Shown: positions 52,425 to 62,789, numbered from the stretch's first letter. The stretch: 64,000 nt of DNA from Thermomonospora echinospora (GCF_900108175.1 NZ_FNVO01000001.1:99662-163661); one strand, 5' to 3'. Numbers and translations: made by a program. The notes: generated from the sequence alone by a model not told the origin.

Positions 52425-53360
52425 ATGCGTCCCGTGCAGCCCGACCGCGCCCCCAGCATCCGTGAGCTGCTGGCCGCCGGTGGCAAGTCGTTCTCCTTCG
52501 AGTTCCTCCCCCCCAAGACCGAGACCGGCGAACGCAACCTGTGGCGCACCATCCGGCAGCTGGAGGCGCTGCGGCCGACGTTCGTGTCGGTCACCTACGG
52601 CGCCGGCGGCGGCACCCGGGACAAGACCGTCGACATCGTCGAGCGGATCGCCACCGACACCACGCTCACCCCGGTGGCGCACTTCACGGCGGTCAACCAC
52701 TCCACCGCCGAGCTGCGCAACCTCATCGGCCGGTTCGCCTCAGTGGGGGTGCGTAACATCCTCGCGCTGCGCGGCGACCCGCCGGGCGACCCGATGGGGG
52801 AGTGGGTCAAGCACCCGGACGGGGTCGAGTACGCCGCGGAGCTGGTGCGCATGATCCGCTCGTACGGGGACTTCTGCGTGGGCGTGGCGGCCTTCCCCTA
52901 CAAGCACCCGCGCTCGCCCGACATCGACAGTGACACCCGGCACTTCGTGGCCAAGTGCCGGGCCGGCGCCGACTACGCCATCACCCAGATGTTCTTCCGC
53001 GCCGAGGACTACTTCCGGCTGCGCGACCGGGTCGCCGCGCACGGCTGCGACGTCCCGATCATCCCGGGCATCATGCCGGTCACCCAGCTGAGCACCATCG
53101 AGCGCTCCGAGCAGCTGTCGGGCGCCCCGTTCCCGCCCGAGCTGGCCGCTCGCTTCGAGGCGGTCGGCGACGACCCGGAGGCGGTCCGCCGGCTGGGCGT
53201 CGAGCACGCCGCCGAGCTGTGCCAGGAGCTGCTGGACCAGGGCGCGCCGGGCATCCACTTCATCACCTTCAACAAGTCCACCGCGACCCGTGAGGTGTAC
53301 GGGTTGCTGGACACCGGCGCCCACCGCGCGGCCCCGGTGTCGTCCTCGCTGACCGCCTGA
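52425..53360 (+). CDS. metF: Methylenetetrahydrofolate reductase
   Basis: A 311-aa FAD-dependent enzyme that makes 5-methyltetrahydrofolate for methionine synthesis. Seen: SFEFLPPKTETGERNL, VSVTYGAGGGTRDKT, AHFTAVNHS, ALRGDPPGD, FPYKHPRSPD, ITQMFF and IPGIMPV, in the usual order. The -10 element TAACCT directly upstream favours a leaderless start at ATG 52425 over ATG 52419. Confidence 0.92.
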   Translation: MRPVQPDRAPSIRELLAAGGKSFSFEFLPPKTETGERNLWRTIRQLEALRPTFVSVTYGAGGGTRDKTVDIVERIATDTTLTPVAHFTAVNHSTAELRNLIGRFASVGVRNILALRGDPPGDPMGEWVKHPDGVEYAAELVRMIRSYGDFCVGVAAFPYKHPRSPDIDSDTRHFVAKCRAGADYAITQMFFRAEDYFRLRDRVAAHGCDVPIIPGIMPVTQLSTIERSEQLSGAPFPPELAARFEAVGDDPEAVRRLGVEHAAELCQELLDQGAPGIHFITFNKSTATREVYGLLDTGAHRAAPVSSSLTA

Positions 53361-53407
53361 CCGCCTGACCGCCTGACCGGCCGGGCCATCGCCGGCCGTC
53401 GCCGGTC

Positions 53408-54016
53408 TCAGTGATCGTCCGGGCCGTGCGGGGAGTCCGTCAGCGGCAGCCGCGCGCCCATCACGGCGTAGCGGGGGCCGCCGCCGGGGAACTCGAAGTC
53501 GGCCAGCAGGTCCACCATCCCCACCGACCGGTAGAGCCGGCGGGCCCGGGTCTCCGGCCGGCGGTCCAGCGTGGACAGCACCACGGTCCGCTCGGGGCGG
53601 TCGGCGCACAGCGTGGTCAGCAGCGCCCGGCCCAGCCCCCGGCCCTGGTGCGCCGGGTCCACGTGCAGCTCGGCGACCTCGAACGAGTCCGACAGCCACT
53701 CGGCGGCGTGCCCGGCGCCGCCCGCCTCGTCCAGCGCGTGGTGGACGACGTCGTGCCACCACTGGCCGGGCGTCCCGTGGAAGCCGTACGCGAATCCCTG
53801 GATCGCGCCGCCGCGCAGGAATGGGCGGCGCGACTCGGCCACCAGCGCCCGGAACCGGGGGTAGGTGGTGTGCCGCTCCATGATCGCGTACCGGCCCGGC
53901 AACTGGTCGATCGGCGGATCCATCGCCGCCGCGTAGACGTCCAGGATCGGGCCGAGTCGCCGCCGGAAGCCCCGTACGTCGATCTCGCGCAGTTTGGGCG
54001 GGTCACCGTCTTCCAC
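53408..54016 (-). CDS. GNAT-family N-acetyltransferase
   Basis: A 202-aa acetyltransferase. Seen: the acetyl-CoA site VAELHVDPAHQGRGLGRALL (about 120-140), then STLDRRPETRARRLYRSVGMV, the usual last strand and helix. The N-terminal half contains an unusual MDPPIDQLPGR region. Substrate unknown. It converges on metF. Confidence 0.82.
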   Translation of the reverse strand: MEDGDPPKLREIDVRGFRRRLGPILDVYAAAMDPPIDQLPGRYAIMERHTTYPRFRALVAESRRPFLRGGAIQGFAYGFHGTPGQWWHDVVHHALDEAGGAGHAAEWLSDSFEVAELHVDPAHQGRGLGRALLTTLCADRPERTVVLSTLDRRPETRARRLYRSVGMVDLLADFEFPGGGPRYAVMGARLPLTDSPHGPDDH

Positions 54017-54025
54017 CCGGACAGA

Positions 54026-54355
54026 CTAGACCCGTTGGATCGTCCGGGATGTCGCCACCAGCGTGGCGTGCATATCGGACAGGATCCGGTCGGCCGCCTG
54101 CTGCAGGATCCGCCGGTTGTCCTCCAGCCGGCCGCCCCAGCTGCGGGCCTCCGGGCCCAGCCAGGCGTCGGTGCCGGCCAGCGTCCTGGCCGGCGGATCC
54201 AGCGCCTCTCGCAGCCGGTCGATGCTGCCGTAGGCGTCGCGGTAGGCGTGGTAGAGCCGCTCGTACTCGGGATTGGGCACCTCGCCTGGCGGCAGCTGCC
54301 GCGCGGTGACCGGGTCGATGGGCGGCTGCAGGGTTCCCGGGGGCGGTGGCGTCAT
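54026..54355 (-). CDS. Small helical protein, second gene of an uncharacterised pair
   Basis: A 109-aa protein not assigned to a family. Seen: a Pro-rich start, then helices YERLYHAYRDAYGSIDRLREAL and NRRILQQAADRILSDMHATL with GPEARSWGGRLEDN between them. Two long helices with a W.G turn recall WXG100 proteins of type VII secretion, but no WXG signature is present. GAGAGG lies upstream of the ATG. Its gene begins 17 bases after the partner's stop, so the two form one operon. Confidence 0.6.
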   Translation of the reverse strand: MTPPPPGTLQPPIDPVTARQLPPGEVPNPEYERLYHAYRDAYGSIDRLREALDPPARTLAGTDAWLGPEARSWGGRLEDNRRILQQAADRILSDMHATLVATSRTIQRV

Positions 54356-54372
54356 GGCGACCTCTCGACCTC

Positions 54373-55266
54373 TCAGAGCGCCGGCCGGTCCGCACCGGGC
54401 TGGACGGGGGCGGGCGTGCGCGCCGGGCCGCCCGGCGCCTGCGGCGCGGCGCCCCCCGGCAGTAGGCCCAGCCTGGCCAGGGCGTCGTCGGTCCGCCGGC
54501 TCATGTCGGCGTCGAGCAGCACCCGGACGGTGATGTCGCGGGTGCCGTCGCGGTCGGCCTCGGCCAGCAGCGCCTTCAGCCAGGCGGCGTTCATGGGCAG
54601 ATGGAAGCTGGCGGTGCCCAGCGACTCGCTGATCGCCCGCAGCCGCGCCTCGTCCCCGGCGGCCCGCCGGATCAGGTCGGCGATCCCGGCAGGGCCGAGC
54701 CGGTCGTACAGCTCCTCGGTGTAGTCGGGGTCGTCGGCGTGCTGCCCGAGACGCCGCCACACCTCGTCCGGGATGGGCCTGCCCTCCTTGAGGGCCCGGT
54801 TGATGACGAACGCGTCGGCGCGGGCGGCCTTCTGGGCGTCCTGCCGGTTGGGGAACGTGCCGAGATCGTCGCCGGCGCCCTTGGGCGTCGTCCGCGGCGA
54901 CCTCGGCGGCGCGACCCCGTCGCCCAGGCCGGAACCGCCGCCCTGCCCGCCCGTACCCGGTATCGCGGGACGCGGCGGGACGGCCGGGCCCGTCCTGATC
55001 CCGCCGCCGGTGTCGGGATGGGTGATCGCGTAGTTGTAGCGCCGGTTGAGCATGCCGAGCTGCTCGGCCACCCAGACGCTCACCTCCTGCGCCCGCTGGT
55101 GCCCGGTGGCGGGTACCCCGGCCGGCGGGGGATGGGCGTCCAGCCATCCGATGATCGCCCTGTTGGCGGCGTTCATCTGCTTGAGCAGGTGGCCCAGCGC
55201 GTCCGGGTCGATCCCGCGGAACTCGGGGTCGCCGGCGGCGGGGCCGTTGCGCATGCTCGCACTCAT
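54373..55266 (-). CDS. Uncharacterised 297-aa protein, first gene of the pair
   Basis: Not recognised. Seen: an N-terminal helical region (about 15-90) with IDPDALGHLLKQMNAANRAIIGWL and VSVWVAEQLGMLNRRYNYA; a Gly/Pro-rich linker (about 88-130); and a helical C-terminal part (DAFVINRALKEGRPIPDEVWRRL, LYDRLGPAGIADLIRRAAG). This layout is similar to proteins adjoining ESX-type secretion in actinobacteria, in which a helical WXG-like head carries a second domain. The evidence is only architectural. Confidence 0.6.
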   Translation of the reverse strand: MSASMRNGPAAGDPEFRGIDPDALGHLLKQMNAANRAIIGWLDAHPPPAGVPATGHQRAQEVSVWVAEQLGMLNRRYNYAITHPDTGGGIRTGPAVPPRPAIPGTGGQGGGSGLGDGVAPPRSPRTTPKGAGDDLGTFPNRQDAQKAARADAFVINRALKEGRPIPDEVWRRLGQHADDPDYTEELYDRLGPAGIADLIRRAAGDEARLRAISESLGTASFHLPMNAAWLKALLAEADRDGTRDITVRVLLDADMSRRTDDALARLGLLPGGAAPQAPGGPARTPAPVQPGADRPAL

Positions 55267-55320
55267 GGCCGCTCCGGTGCTGACGGACGGTTCGGGTCGG
55301 TCACTACGATCACACCCGTG

Positions 55321-55671
55321 TCAGGCGCTGTCGAGGGCCGCCCGCACCGAGCCCTCGTCGCGGGCCACGACCGCCCGGCCGCCGGTAGCGATGATGGGAC
55401 GCTGGATCAGCACCGGGTGGGCGACCATGACCTCGATCCAGCGCGCCCGGTCCCGCGCCATGTCCTTCAGGCCCAGCTCCTTGGCGACCGGCTCGTTCAG
55501 CCGGGCCACGTCCCAGGGCTCGGCGCCGATCGCGGTGAGCACCGCGTCGAGCTCGGCCGCCGTCGGCGGCTCGTCCAGGTAACGGCGCTCGGTGTAGGTC
55601 ACGCCCGCCTCGTCGAGGGCGGCCTTGGCGGCGCGGCTCTTGGAACAGCGGGGGTTGTGCCAGATCTCCAT
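55321..55671 (-). CDS. ArsC/Spx-family protein (arsenate reductase-like)
   Basis: A 116-aa thioredoxin-fold protein. Seen: IWHNPRCSKSRAAKAAL with the single catalytic Cys, RRYLDEPPT and HPVLIQRPII, which fit glutaredoxin-type ArsC more than Spx (which has CxxC). It may reduce arsenate or another oxyanion, but no arsenic genes are nearby, so a general role is equally possible. GGGAGA precedes the ATG. Confidence 0.85.
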   Translation of the reverse strand: MEIWHNPRCSKSRAAKAALDEAGVTYTERRYLDEPPTAAELDAVLTAIGAEPWDVARLNEPVAKELGLKDMARDRARWIEVMVAHPVLIQRPIIATGGRAVVARDEGSVRAALDSA

Positions 55672-55784
55672 GCGCCGATTCTCCCAGACCGGTACTTCGG
55701 GAGCCGGGGAGTCGCGGTACGGGACGGGGCGAGGAATGGTGAGGATCGCCTGCCCGGGCGTTCGGAGGCCCCAGGGCGGCGAGC

Positions 55785-56252
55785 TCAGGCGCCGACGTCG
55801 GCGGGGGTGCCGCCGGTGATACGCACCAGTTCCTCGAAGGAGGTCGGGAAGACGGTGTGCGGGTGCCCGCCGGCCGCCCAGACCACCTCGTGCTCGCCCA
55901 GCCAGGTGTCCACCAGTGTCCGGATCGGGGCCGGGTGCCCGACCGGGGCGACCCCGCCGATCGGCTGCCCGGTGGCCTCGCGGACGAACTCGGGGGTGGC
56001 CCGCCGCACCCGCCGGGCACCGGCCAGCGCGGCGGCCTTGGCGGTGTCCACCCGGTGGGCGCCGCTGGTCAGCACCAGCAGCGGCGTGTCGTCGGCGGCG
56101 AAGACCAGGCTGTTGGCGATGGCGCCCACCGGGCAGCCGAGCTGCTCGGCGGCGGCCTCGGCGGTACGGGCCGCCTCCGGCAGCTCCACGATCTGCCCGG
56201 TCGCGCCCAGCTCCTTGAGAGCCGCGGCCACCCGTTCGACGTTGGGATGCAT
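55785..56252 (-). CDS. YbaK/EbsC-family aminoacyl-tRNA deacylase
   Basis: A 155-aa editing enzyme that hydrolyses mischarged aminoacyl-tRNA (typically Cys-tRNAPro or similar). Seen: QIVELPEAARTAEAAAEQLGCPVGAIANSLVF, the conserved Lys in DTAKAAALAG, GQPIGGVAPVGH and a GGHPHTVFPTSFEELV end. It is divergent from the L,D-transpeptidase gene. Confidence 0.88.
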   Translation of the reverse strand: MHPNVERVAAALKELGATGQIVELPEAARTAEAAAEQLGCPVGAIANSLVFAADDTPLLVLTSGAHRVDTAKAAALAGARRVRRATPEFVREATGQPIGGVAPVGHPAPIRTLVDTWLGEHEVVWAAGGHPHTVFPTSFEELVRITGGTPADVGA

Positions 56253-56339
56253 GGCAGCACTCTAAAGTCTGGTGGCGGCGTCGAACCCGGCGGATGGATC
56301 CTTTGTCCAAAAGGGAACCATTCCGGTGGGAGGTCGCAC

Positions 56340-57131
56340 ATGAGGGCAAGGGTGCGGATGGCGGGGCTCCTCGTGGCGGGCGGCGTCCTGGTGCTGCCGG
56401 GCTGCTCACGGCCGGCCACCGAGACGGCGGGGGAGGACCGGCCCACCGCGCCGGCCACGCCGAGTACGTCCTCGGCCGGCACCACGCCGAGTCCCACGCC
56501 GACGCCCCGTCCCAAGCTCAAGCCGGGCGGCAAGGGCGAGCACGTCAAGGCGCTGCAGCGGCGGCTTGAGGAGCTCGGGTACGCCCCCGGCCGCGTCGAC
56601 GGCCGCTACGGCATCACCACCCAGATGGCGGTGTGGGCGTTCCAGAAGGTCAACCGCATCAAGGTGAGCAACACGGTGGGCGAGCGGGTATGGGAGGCGC
56701 TCGACAGGCCCAGGGCCCCGCGGCCCATGGCCAAAAAGCGCGAGCCCGACCGGGTGGACGTCGACCTGCGCCGCCAGTACCTGGTGGTCTACAAGGACGG
56801 CCGTCCGGCGCTGATCAGCCACATCTCCTCCGGATCGGGCGAGCTGTTCTGTTCGAACGACCCCGGCTCCAGCACGCCGCGCTGCCGTTACGCCACGACC
56901 TCCACGGGCGACTTCCGCACGGGCCGGCGCGCCTCCGGCTGGGAGACCTCGCCGCTGGGGCGGCTGTACAACCCGATCTACTTCAACGGCGGCATCGCCT
57001 TCCACGGAGCGCTGGACGTCCCGCGGTACCCGGCCTCGCACGGCTGCGTGCGGCTGCCGATGAACGTCGCCGAGGACTTCCCGAAGCTCGTCGGCACGAA
57101 CGTTCCGGTGCACGTCCGTCGCCCCACGTGA
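56340..57131 (+). CDS. L,D-transpeptidase lipoprotein with peptidoglycan-binding domain
   Basis: A 263-aa cell-wall enzyme forming 3-3 crosslinks or attaching proteins. Seen: a short signal ending LPGC (Cys22, lipobox), a Thr/Pro-rich linker, a PG_binding_1 domain (KALQRRLEELGYAPGRVDGRYG), then the YkuD catalytic domain with GGIAFHGALDVPRYPASHGCVRLP, containing the catalytic His and Cys. GGGAGG lies about 7 nt before the ATG. Divergent from the ybaK-type gene. Confidence 0.9.
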   Translation: MRARVRMAGLLVAGGVLVLPGCSRPATETAGEDRPTAPATPSTSSAGTTPSPTPTPRPKLKPGGKGEHVKALQRRLEELGYAPGRVDGRYGITTQMAVWAFQKVNRIKVSNTVGERVWEALDRPRAPRPMAKKREPDRVDVDLRRQYLVVYKDGRPALISHISSGSGELFCSNDPGSSTPRCRYATTSTGDFRTGRRASGWETSPLGRLYNPIYFNGGIAFHGALDVPRYPASHGCVRLPMNVAEDFPKLVGTNVPVHVRRPT

Positions 57132-57232
57132 TCTGACGGGTTTTGTCAGACCCCTTTGTTCTCCTGGTCGGGTGCCGCTGACCTGCGACGTCTCCATGTG
57201 GACGGCCCGGTCGCGACGCTCGTTCGAACGTA

Positions 57233-57286
57233 TTGACGAATCGCCGCACGGGCGGTTTACTGAAGGTACGTCGAACTTCTGTTCGA
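57233..57286 (+). promoter_or_regulatory. Sigma-70-type promoter with perfect LexA (SOS) box
   Basis: TTGACG (57233-57238), 17-bp spacer, TTTACT (57256-57261), then TCGAACTTCTGTTCGA at 57271-57286, a perfect match to the actinobacterial LexA operator TCGAAC-N4-GTTCGA. The box sits at the expected transcription start, the usual place for repression. It is 142 bp before the HEPN gene start. An additional palindrome CGTTCGAACG lies at 57221-57230. Confidence 0.8.
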
Positions 57287-57427
57287 TGCGGTGCGGGGCC
57301 CGCGCCCCGCGCCCAGGGGCACACGTCCCGCCGGGGGCAGCGCGACCGGCCGGCGGGGTGTGACGGCCGGGCGGAGTGAGGGGAAGCTCTCCGTCCGGCC
57401 GGCCCGGAGCCGGAAGGAGACAGGCGA

Positions 57428-58015
57428 ATGTCCGGATCGACGACCGCCCGACGCAGAATCCACACCGACGTCCACGGCGACGCCCGTGCCGATGCCCGTG
57501 CCGATGCCCGTGTTGATGCCCGTGTTGATGCCCGTGCCGACGCTCACCCTGGGCCGACCGCCATCCCGGCACCACCCCGTCCCCGTAGCGTCCCGTCCCC
57601 GCGGACCGGCCACACCGCGCGCGGCCAGCTCCAGGCCGCCCGCATGTGCCTGGCCGAGGCGGCCGAGGCCACCTCGCCCGCCGTCCGCTACGTGTCGGCC
57701 CACCTGGCGGCCCTGCGCGCCGCCGCGGCGGTGCTGGCCACCCGCGAGCCGCTGGAGACCCACCGCCGGGGCCGCCCGCGCAGCGTGTGGGTGCTGCTCC
57801 CCGAGGCCGACCCCGCCCTGCGCGAGTGGGCCGCCTTCTTCGCCGCCGGCGCCGACAAGCGCGCTGCCGCCGAGGCCGGTCTGCCCCGCGCCGTCACCCC
57901 CCGGGAGGCCGAGGAGCTCATGCACGACGCCGAGATCTTCGTCTCCCTGGTGGAGGACACCCTGGGCGTTCCCAGCCAGCCGACCCTCCCGATGCCCGAG
58001 ACCCGAGCGGGCTGA
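57428..58015 (+). CDS. SAV_6107-type HEPN-domain protein
   Basis: A 195-aa protein. Seen: an N-terminal 12-bp-periodic repeat giving (DAR[AV])n, a Pro-rich linker, then a helical HEPN-like domain (about 62-190) with GQLQAARMCLAEAAEATSPAVRYVSAHLAALRAAAAVLA and AAFFAAGADKRAAAEAG. The match to the SAV_6107 HEPN family is from memory. Such genes often precede a LexA-controlled mutasome (DNA polymerase Y and DnaE2); none follows here, but the SOS promoter is kept. Confidence 0.8.
   Translation: MSGSTTARRRIHTDVHGDARADARADARVDARVDARADAHPGPTAIPAPPRPRSVPSPRTGHTARGQLQAARMCLAEAAEATSPAVRYVSAHLAALRAAAAVLATREPLETHRRGRPRSVWVLLPEADPALREWAAFFAAGADKRAAAEAGLPRAVTPREAEELMHDAEIFVSLVEDTLGVPSQPTLPMPETRAG
57478..57545 (+). 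repeat. 12-bp tandem repeat in the HEPN gene
   Basis: About five and a half units of GATGCCCGTGCC or GATGCCCGTGTT in frame, encoding Asp-Ala-Arg-Ala/Val repeats near the N-terminus. Units divisible by three can expand or shrink without frameshift. Confidence 0.85.
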
Positions 58016-58601
58016 CACCACGGCACTCCGTGGAGCGCCTCCCGCCTCCCCCGGGCCGTCACCGCACCCTCCCCTGTGCGGTGACGGCGACCCCCACCGC
58101 GCCGGTGGGGCCGACAGCCCCCTGATCGGCCCCACCGGCCCGGTCCCACCCACCCGGACTCGGCCAAGACCCACGGACGCCCCTGACACCACCGTGTCCG
58201 CACGATCCCGGCGAAGCCACCTTGCCTGAATCGCGGTGCTGTCGGTGCGGGTCGGCGGAGTGTCCGATCTTCGGCGGGGCCGGCCTGTCGAGCGGTGCGC
58301 TTGCGTAGGTGGACGGCGTTGCGCAGCCGGTGCCCACGCGAGTTCCACCGGTTCGCGGACACTCCCGGCCATCCCGCCTGAGTCGCCGTGGTGTCGGTGC
58401 GGAGGGGCGGCGCTTGAGGACCTGATGAGGCGGTTCCGTTCGCGGGGGCCGCCAAGGAGACGTCGACGTGGGGTGTCGTCGTGCGGTCTCGCCGGGCGGG
58501 CTGCCGGGTTCGCCGGTGACGAGGGACGTTGTTGCCGGGGCTTATGGGGATATGGGGGCGCTGGAGGGCTTTGGGATCTTGGTGAGTAACGTGGCCTCGG
58601 C
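58016..58601. other. 586-bp spacer with a diverged direct repeat
   Basis: No gene recognised. A sequence of about 26 bp (CCTGAATCGCGGTGCTGTCGG type) occurs near 58224 and again, diverged, near 58378. The region lies where a mutasome operon would be expected after an SOS-controlled HEPN gene, but no polymerase fragment could be read in any frame. Confidence 0.4.
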
Positions 58602-60029
58602 ATGGGAGCGGGTGGACGGGGTTCGGGCGGGCGGGGCGACCGGCTGGTCGTGCCCTTGCTGGCCTTCTTGGGCGTGATGGCGTACGCGCTGTCGATGGCG
58701 GTGGTGACGCCGGCGCTGCCGTTGATCCAGGAGGGGCTGGACACCACGCCCGGGGGAGCGGCGTGGGCGCTGACCGCCATGACGCTGTCGGCGGCGGTGG
58801 GGACACCGGTGATCGGGCGGCTGGGGGACCTGTACGGGCCGCGACGGGTGCTGCTGGTGGTGCTGGCGGTGGCCTTGGCGGGCATGGTGGTCGCGGCCCT
58901 GGCGACCTCGCTGCCGGTGATGCTGGCGGGGCGGGCGCTGGCCGGGGTGGGCGGCGGGGTGTTCCCGCTGGCCTACACGATCATCCGGGACGTGTACCCG
59001 CCGCACCGGACGGCCTCGGCGGTGGGGCTGATGTCGTCGATGCTGGGGCTGGGCGGGGCGCTGTCCTGGGTGATCGCGGGGCCGGTCATCGACTGGTTCG
59101 GCTGGCGGTGGCTGCTGTGGGTACCGGTGGCGGGCCTGCTGCCAGGGACGCTGCTGGCCTGGTGGATCGTTCCAAAGTCGGCCGGGCGGCCGGCGGCGCG
59201 GATCGACTGGTGGGGGGCGGTGCTGTTCGCCGCCTGGCTGGTCGGCGGGCTCACCGCGCTGACACAGGCGCCGCAGTGGGGCTGGGCCGATCCGGCGGTG
59301 CTCGGCCTGCTCGCGGCGGCGGCGGTGCTGGCGGCGGCCTGGCTGGTCGTGGAGTCGCGGGTGGCCGAGCCGCTGGTGGACCTGCGGGTGATGCGCGGGC
59401 GGGGGGTGTGGACGGCCAACGTCGCCTCGATGCTGTCCGGCTACGCGCTGATGGCTGGGGGAATCCTGTTCCCCCTGCTGGTGCAGTTGCCCGCCGACAC
59501 CGGCTTCGGGTTCGGCGGATCGGCCACCGAGGCGGCGCTGCTCCAGCTTCCGGCGAGCGTGGGGATGACGGTGGCCGGATTCACCGCCGGGATGCTCGAC
59601 GTGCGGATCGGATCGCGCACGGTGCTGCTCGCCGGGTCGGTGCTGACCCTCCTGGGATACGGCTACGTGGCGTTCGCGCACTCGCAGATGTGGCAGCTGT
59701 ACGTCGGAGGAGTGGCGCGCGGGATCGGTCTCGGCCTGGCGTACGCGGCGGTCGCCAACCTGGTCGTCGCCGCGGTCCCGCCAGGGCAGACCGGGGTGGC
59801 CACCGGCGTGAACACGCTGATCCGCACCGTCGGGGCGTCCCTGGGAACGCAGGCCAGCGCCGCCATCGTCGCCGCCTCCGCCCCGGTGGCGGGCGGAACG
59901 CCGTCCGAGGGCGGCTTCACCGCGGGTTTCACGGTGGCCGCCGCCGTGATGGCGGCCGCGATCGTGCTCGCCCTGATCGCCCCCAGCCGCCGGCCCGGCC
60001 CCGCCGGCCGGCCACCGGACCTGCTCTGA
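58602..60029 (+). CDS. MFS transporter, DHA2 (EmrB/QacA-like) drug exporter family
   Basis: A 475-aa inner-membrane protein with about 14 predicted helices, a proton-driven exporter. Seen: the family motif VVTPALPLIQEGLDTTPGGAAW near the start, the MFS loop GRLGDLYGPRRVLL and motif C region GAALSW-like GALSWVIAGPVIDWFGWRW. No regulator gene is adjacent. Substrate unknown. Confidence 0.88.
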   Translation: MGAGGRGSGGRGDRLVVPLLAFLGVMAYALSMAVVTPALPLIQEGLDTTPGGAAWALTAMTLSAAVGTPVIGRLGDLYGPRRVLLVVLAVALAGMVVAALATSLPVMLAGRALAGVGGGVFPLAYTIIRDVYPPHRTASAVGLMSSMLGLGGALSWVIAGPVIDWFGWRWLLWVPVAGLLPGTLLAWWIVPKSAGRPAARIDWWGAVLFAAWLVGGLTALTQAPQWGWADPAVLGLLAAAAVLAAAWLVVESRVAEPLVDLRVMRGRGVWTANVASMLSGYALMAGGILFPLLVQLPADTGFGFGGSATEAALLQLPASVGMTVAGFTAGMLDVRIGSRTVLLAGSVLTLLGYGYVAFAHSQMWQLYVGGVARGIGLGLAYAAVANLVVAAVPPGQTGVATGVNTLIRTVGASLGTQASAAIVAASAPVAGGTPSEGGFTAGFTVAAAVMAAAIVLALIAPSRRPGPAGRPPDLL

Positions 60030-60176
60030 GAACGGCCGGGCGTCCGCCGCCCGCGACGGGCCGTGCTTACCGGCGGCCGGCGGCCTGTACCGCCGGACGC
60101 GCTCTGGGCGCGGAGGCCGCCGTGACCGTGCGTCCGGGGCGGGCTGCGATGCGGCGGGCGGGACGTTCCGGACGGT

Positions 60177-60226
60177 GAAGCCGCCGTCGCCGGGCCGCCC
60201 GGCGAGCGGTCGGTGACGGCGGCTTC
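60177..60226. terminator. Hairpin between the MFS and bldD genes
   Basis: 12-bp arms (60177-60188 and 60215-60226), with an inner GCCGGG/CCCGGC hairpin, 8 bases after the bldD stop on the minus strand and in the convergent gap with the MFS gene. Likely serves bldD. Confidence 0.65.
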
Positions 60227-60233
60227 GTCGCGG

Positions 60234-60728
60234 TCAGAACGCCTCGACGGCGCGGCGCGCCTCGGGGTCGAGAACGCCCCAGCCGATGAGCTCCTCGGTC
60301 AGCTCGGTCGGCGACTTGTCGTAGATCACCGCGAGCGAGCGCAGGTCCTCCTGACGGATCGACAGCACCTTCCCGTTGTAGTCGCCGCGCTGGCTCTGGA
60401 TCGTCGCGGCGTAACGGGCGAGGGGACCGGCCTTGTCCTTCGGAAGCTGCTGCAGCCGCTCAAGGTCGATCACAAGCTTGGGCGTGGGCCCGAGCGGGCT
60501 CGGCGCGGCCCCGCCGGGCAGCAGCTCGGACACCGGCACGCCGTAGAAGTCGGCGAGCTCGGCCAGTTTCTGAACGGTGACGGCGCGGTCGCCGCGCTCG
60601 TAGGAGCCCACGACGACGGCCTTCCAGCGGCCGCGGGACTTCTCCTCCACGCCGTGCAGGGACAGTCCCTGCTGGGTACGGATCGCGCGCAGGCGCGCGC
60701 CGAGAGCCTTTGCGTATTCAGACGGCAT
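60234..60728 (-). CDS. bldD: Developmental master regulator BldD
   Basis: A 164-aa HTH (Xre-type) repressor of sporulation genes in mycelial actinomycetes, which dimerises through tetrameric c-di-GMP. Seen: an N-terminal HTH (ALGARLRAIRTQQGLSLHGVEEKS, KAVVVGSYERGDRAV) and the c-di-GMP signature with RGD at 114-116 and RQED at 125-128, the same numbering as in Streptomyces (RGD and RQDD). Asp127 is Glu here, while Arg114, Asp116, Arg125 and Asp128 are kept. Located beside the pyr operon, as in Streptomyces. Confidence 0.95.
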   Translation of the reverse strand: MPSEYAKALGARLRAIRTQQGLSLHGVEEKSRGRWKAVVVGSYERGDRAVTVQKLAELADFYGVPVSELLPGGAAPSPLGPTPKLVIDLERLQQLPKDKAGPLARYAATIQSQRGDYNGKVLSIRQEDLRSLAVIYDKSPTELTEELIGWGVLDPEARRAVEAF

Positions 60729-60849
60729 CGTTGCGGCCCCCCAGGCTCACTTTCGTTGTTATGTCGGCCCCGGGGAGCGGCGGTCTCGAGTCGCTCCCAC
60801 AGGGAGCGGGACCTGGGACCGAACGCCCCGGACCCGTCTCCAGGGATGG

Positions 60850-60890
60850 TTACGGACAGTGACGGTAAAACGGGGAAGCCCGAAGGTCAA
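60850..60890 (-). promoter_or_regulatory. bldD promoter with overlapping BldD-type operator
   Basis: On the minus strand TTGACC (60885-60890), 17-bp spacer, TACCGT (60862-60867), close to the consensus for the main sigma factor. TTACGGACAGTGA at 60850-60862 keeps the outer TnAC/GTnA halves of the BldD consensus and lies at the predicted transcription start, so autorepression is likely, as reported for Streptomyces. Confidence 0.65.
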
Positions 60891-60927
60891 GCTGATTGGA
60901 AAAAAGCGGTCGAATCGACGGCCGTAG

Positions 60928-62785
<1,858 letters not shown>

Positions 62786-62789
<4 letters not shown>

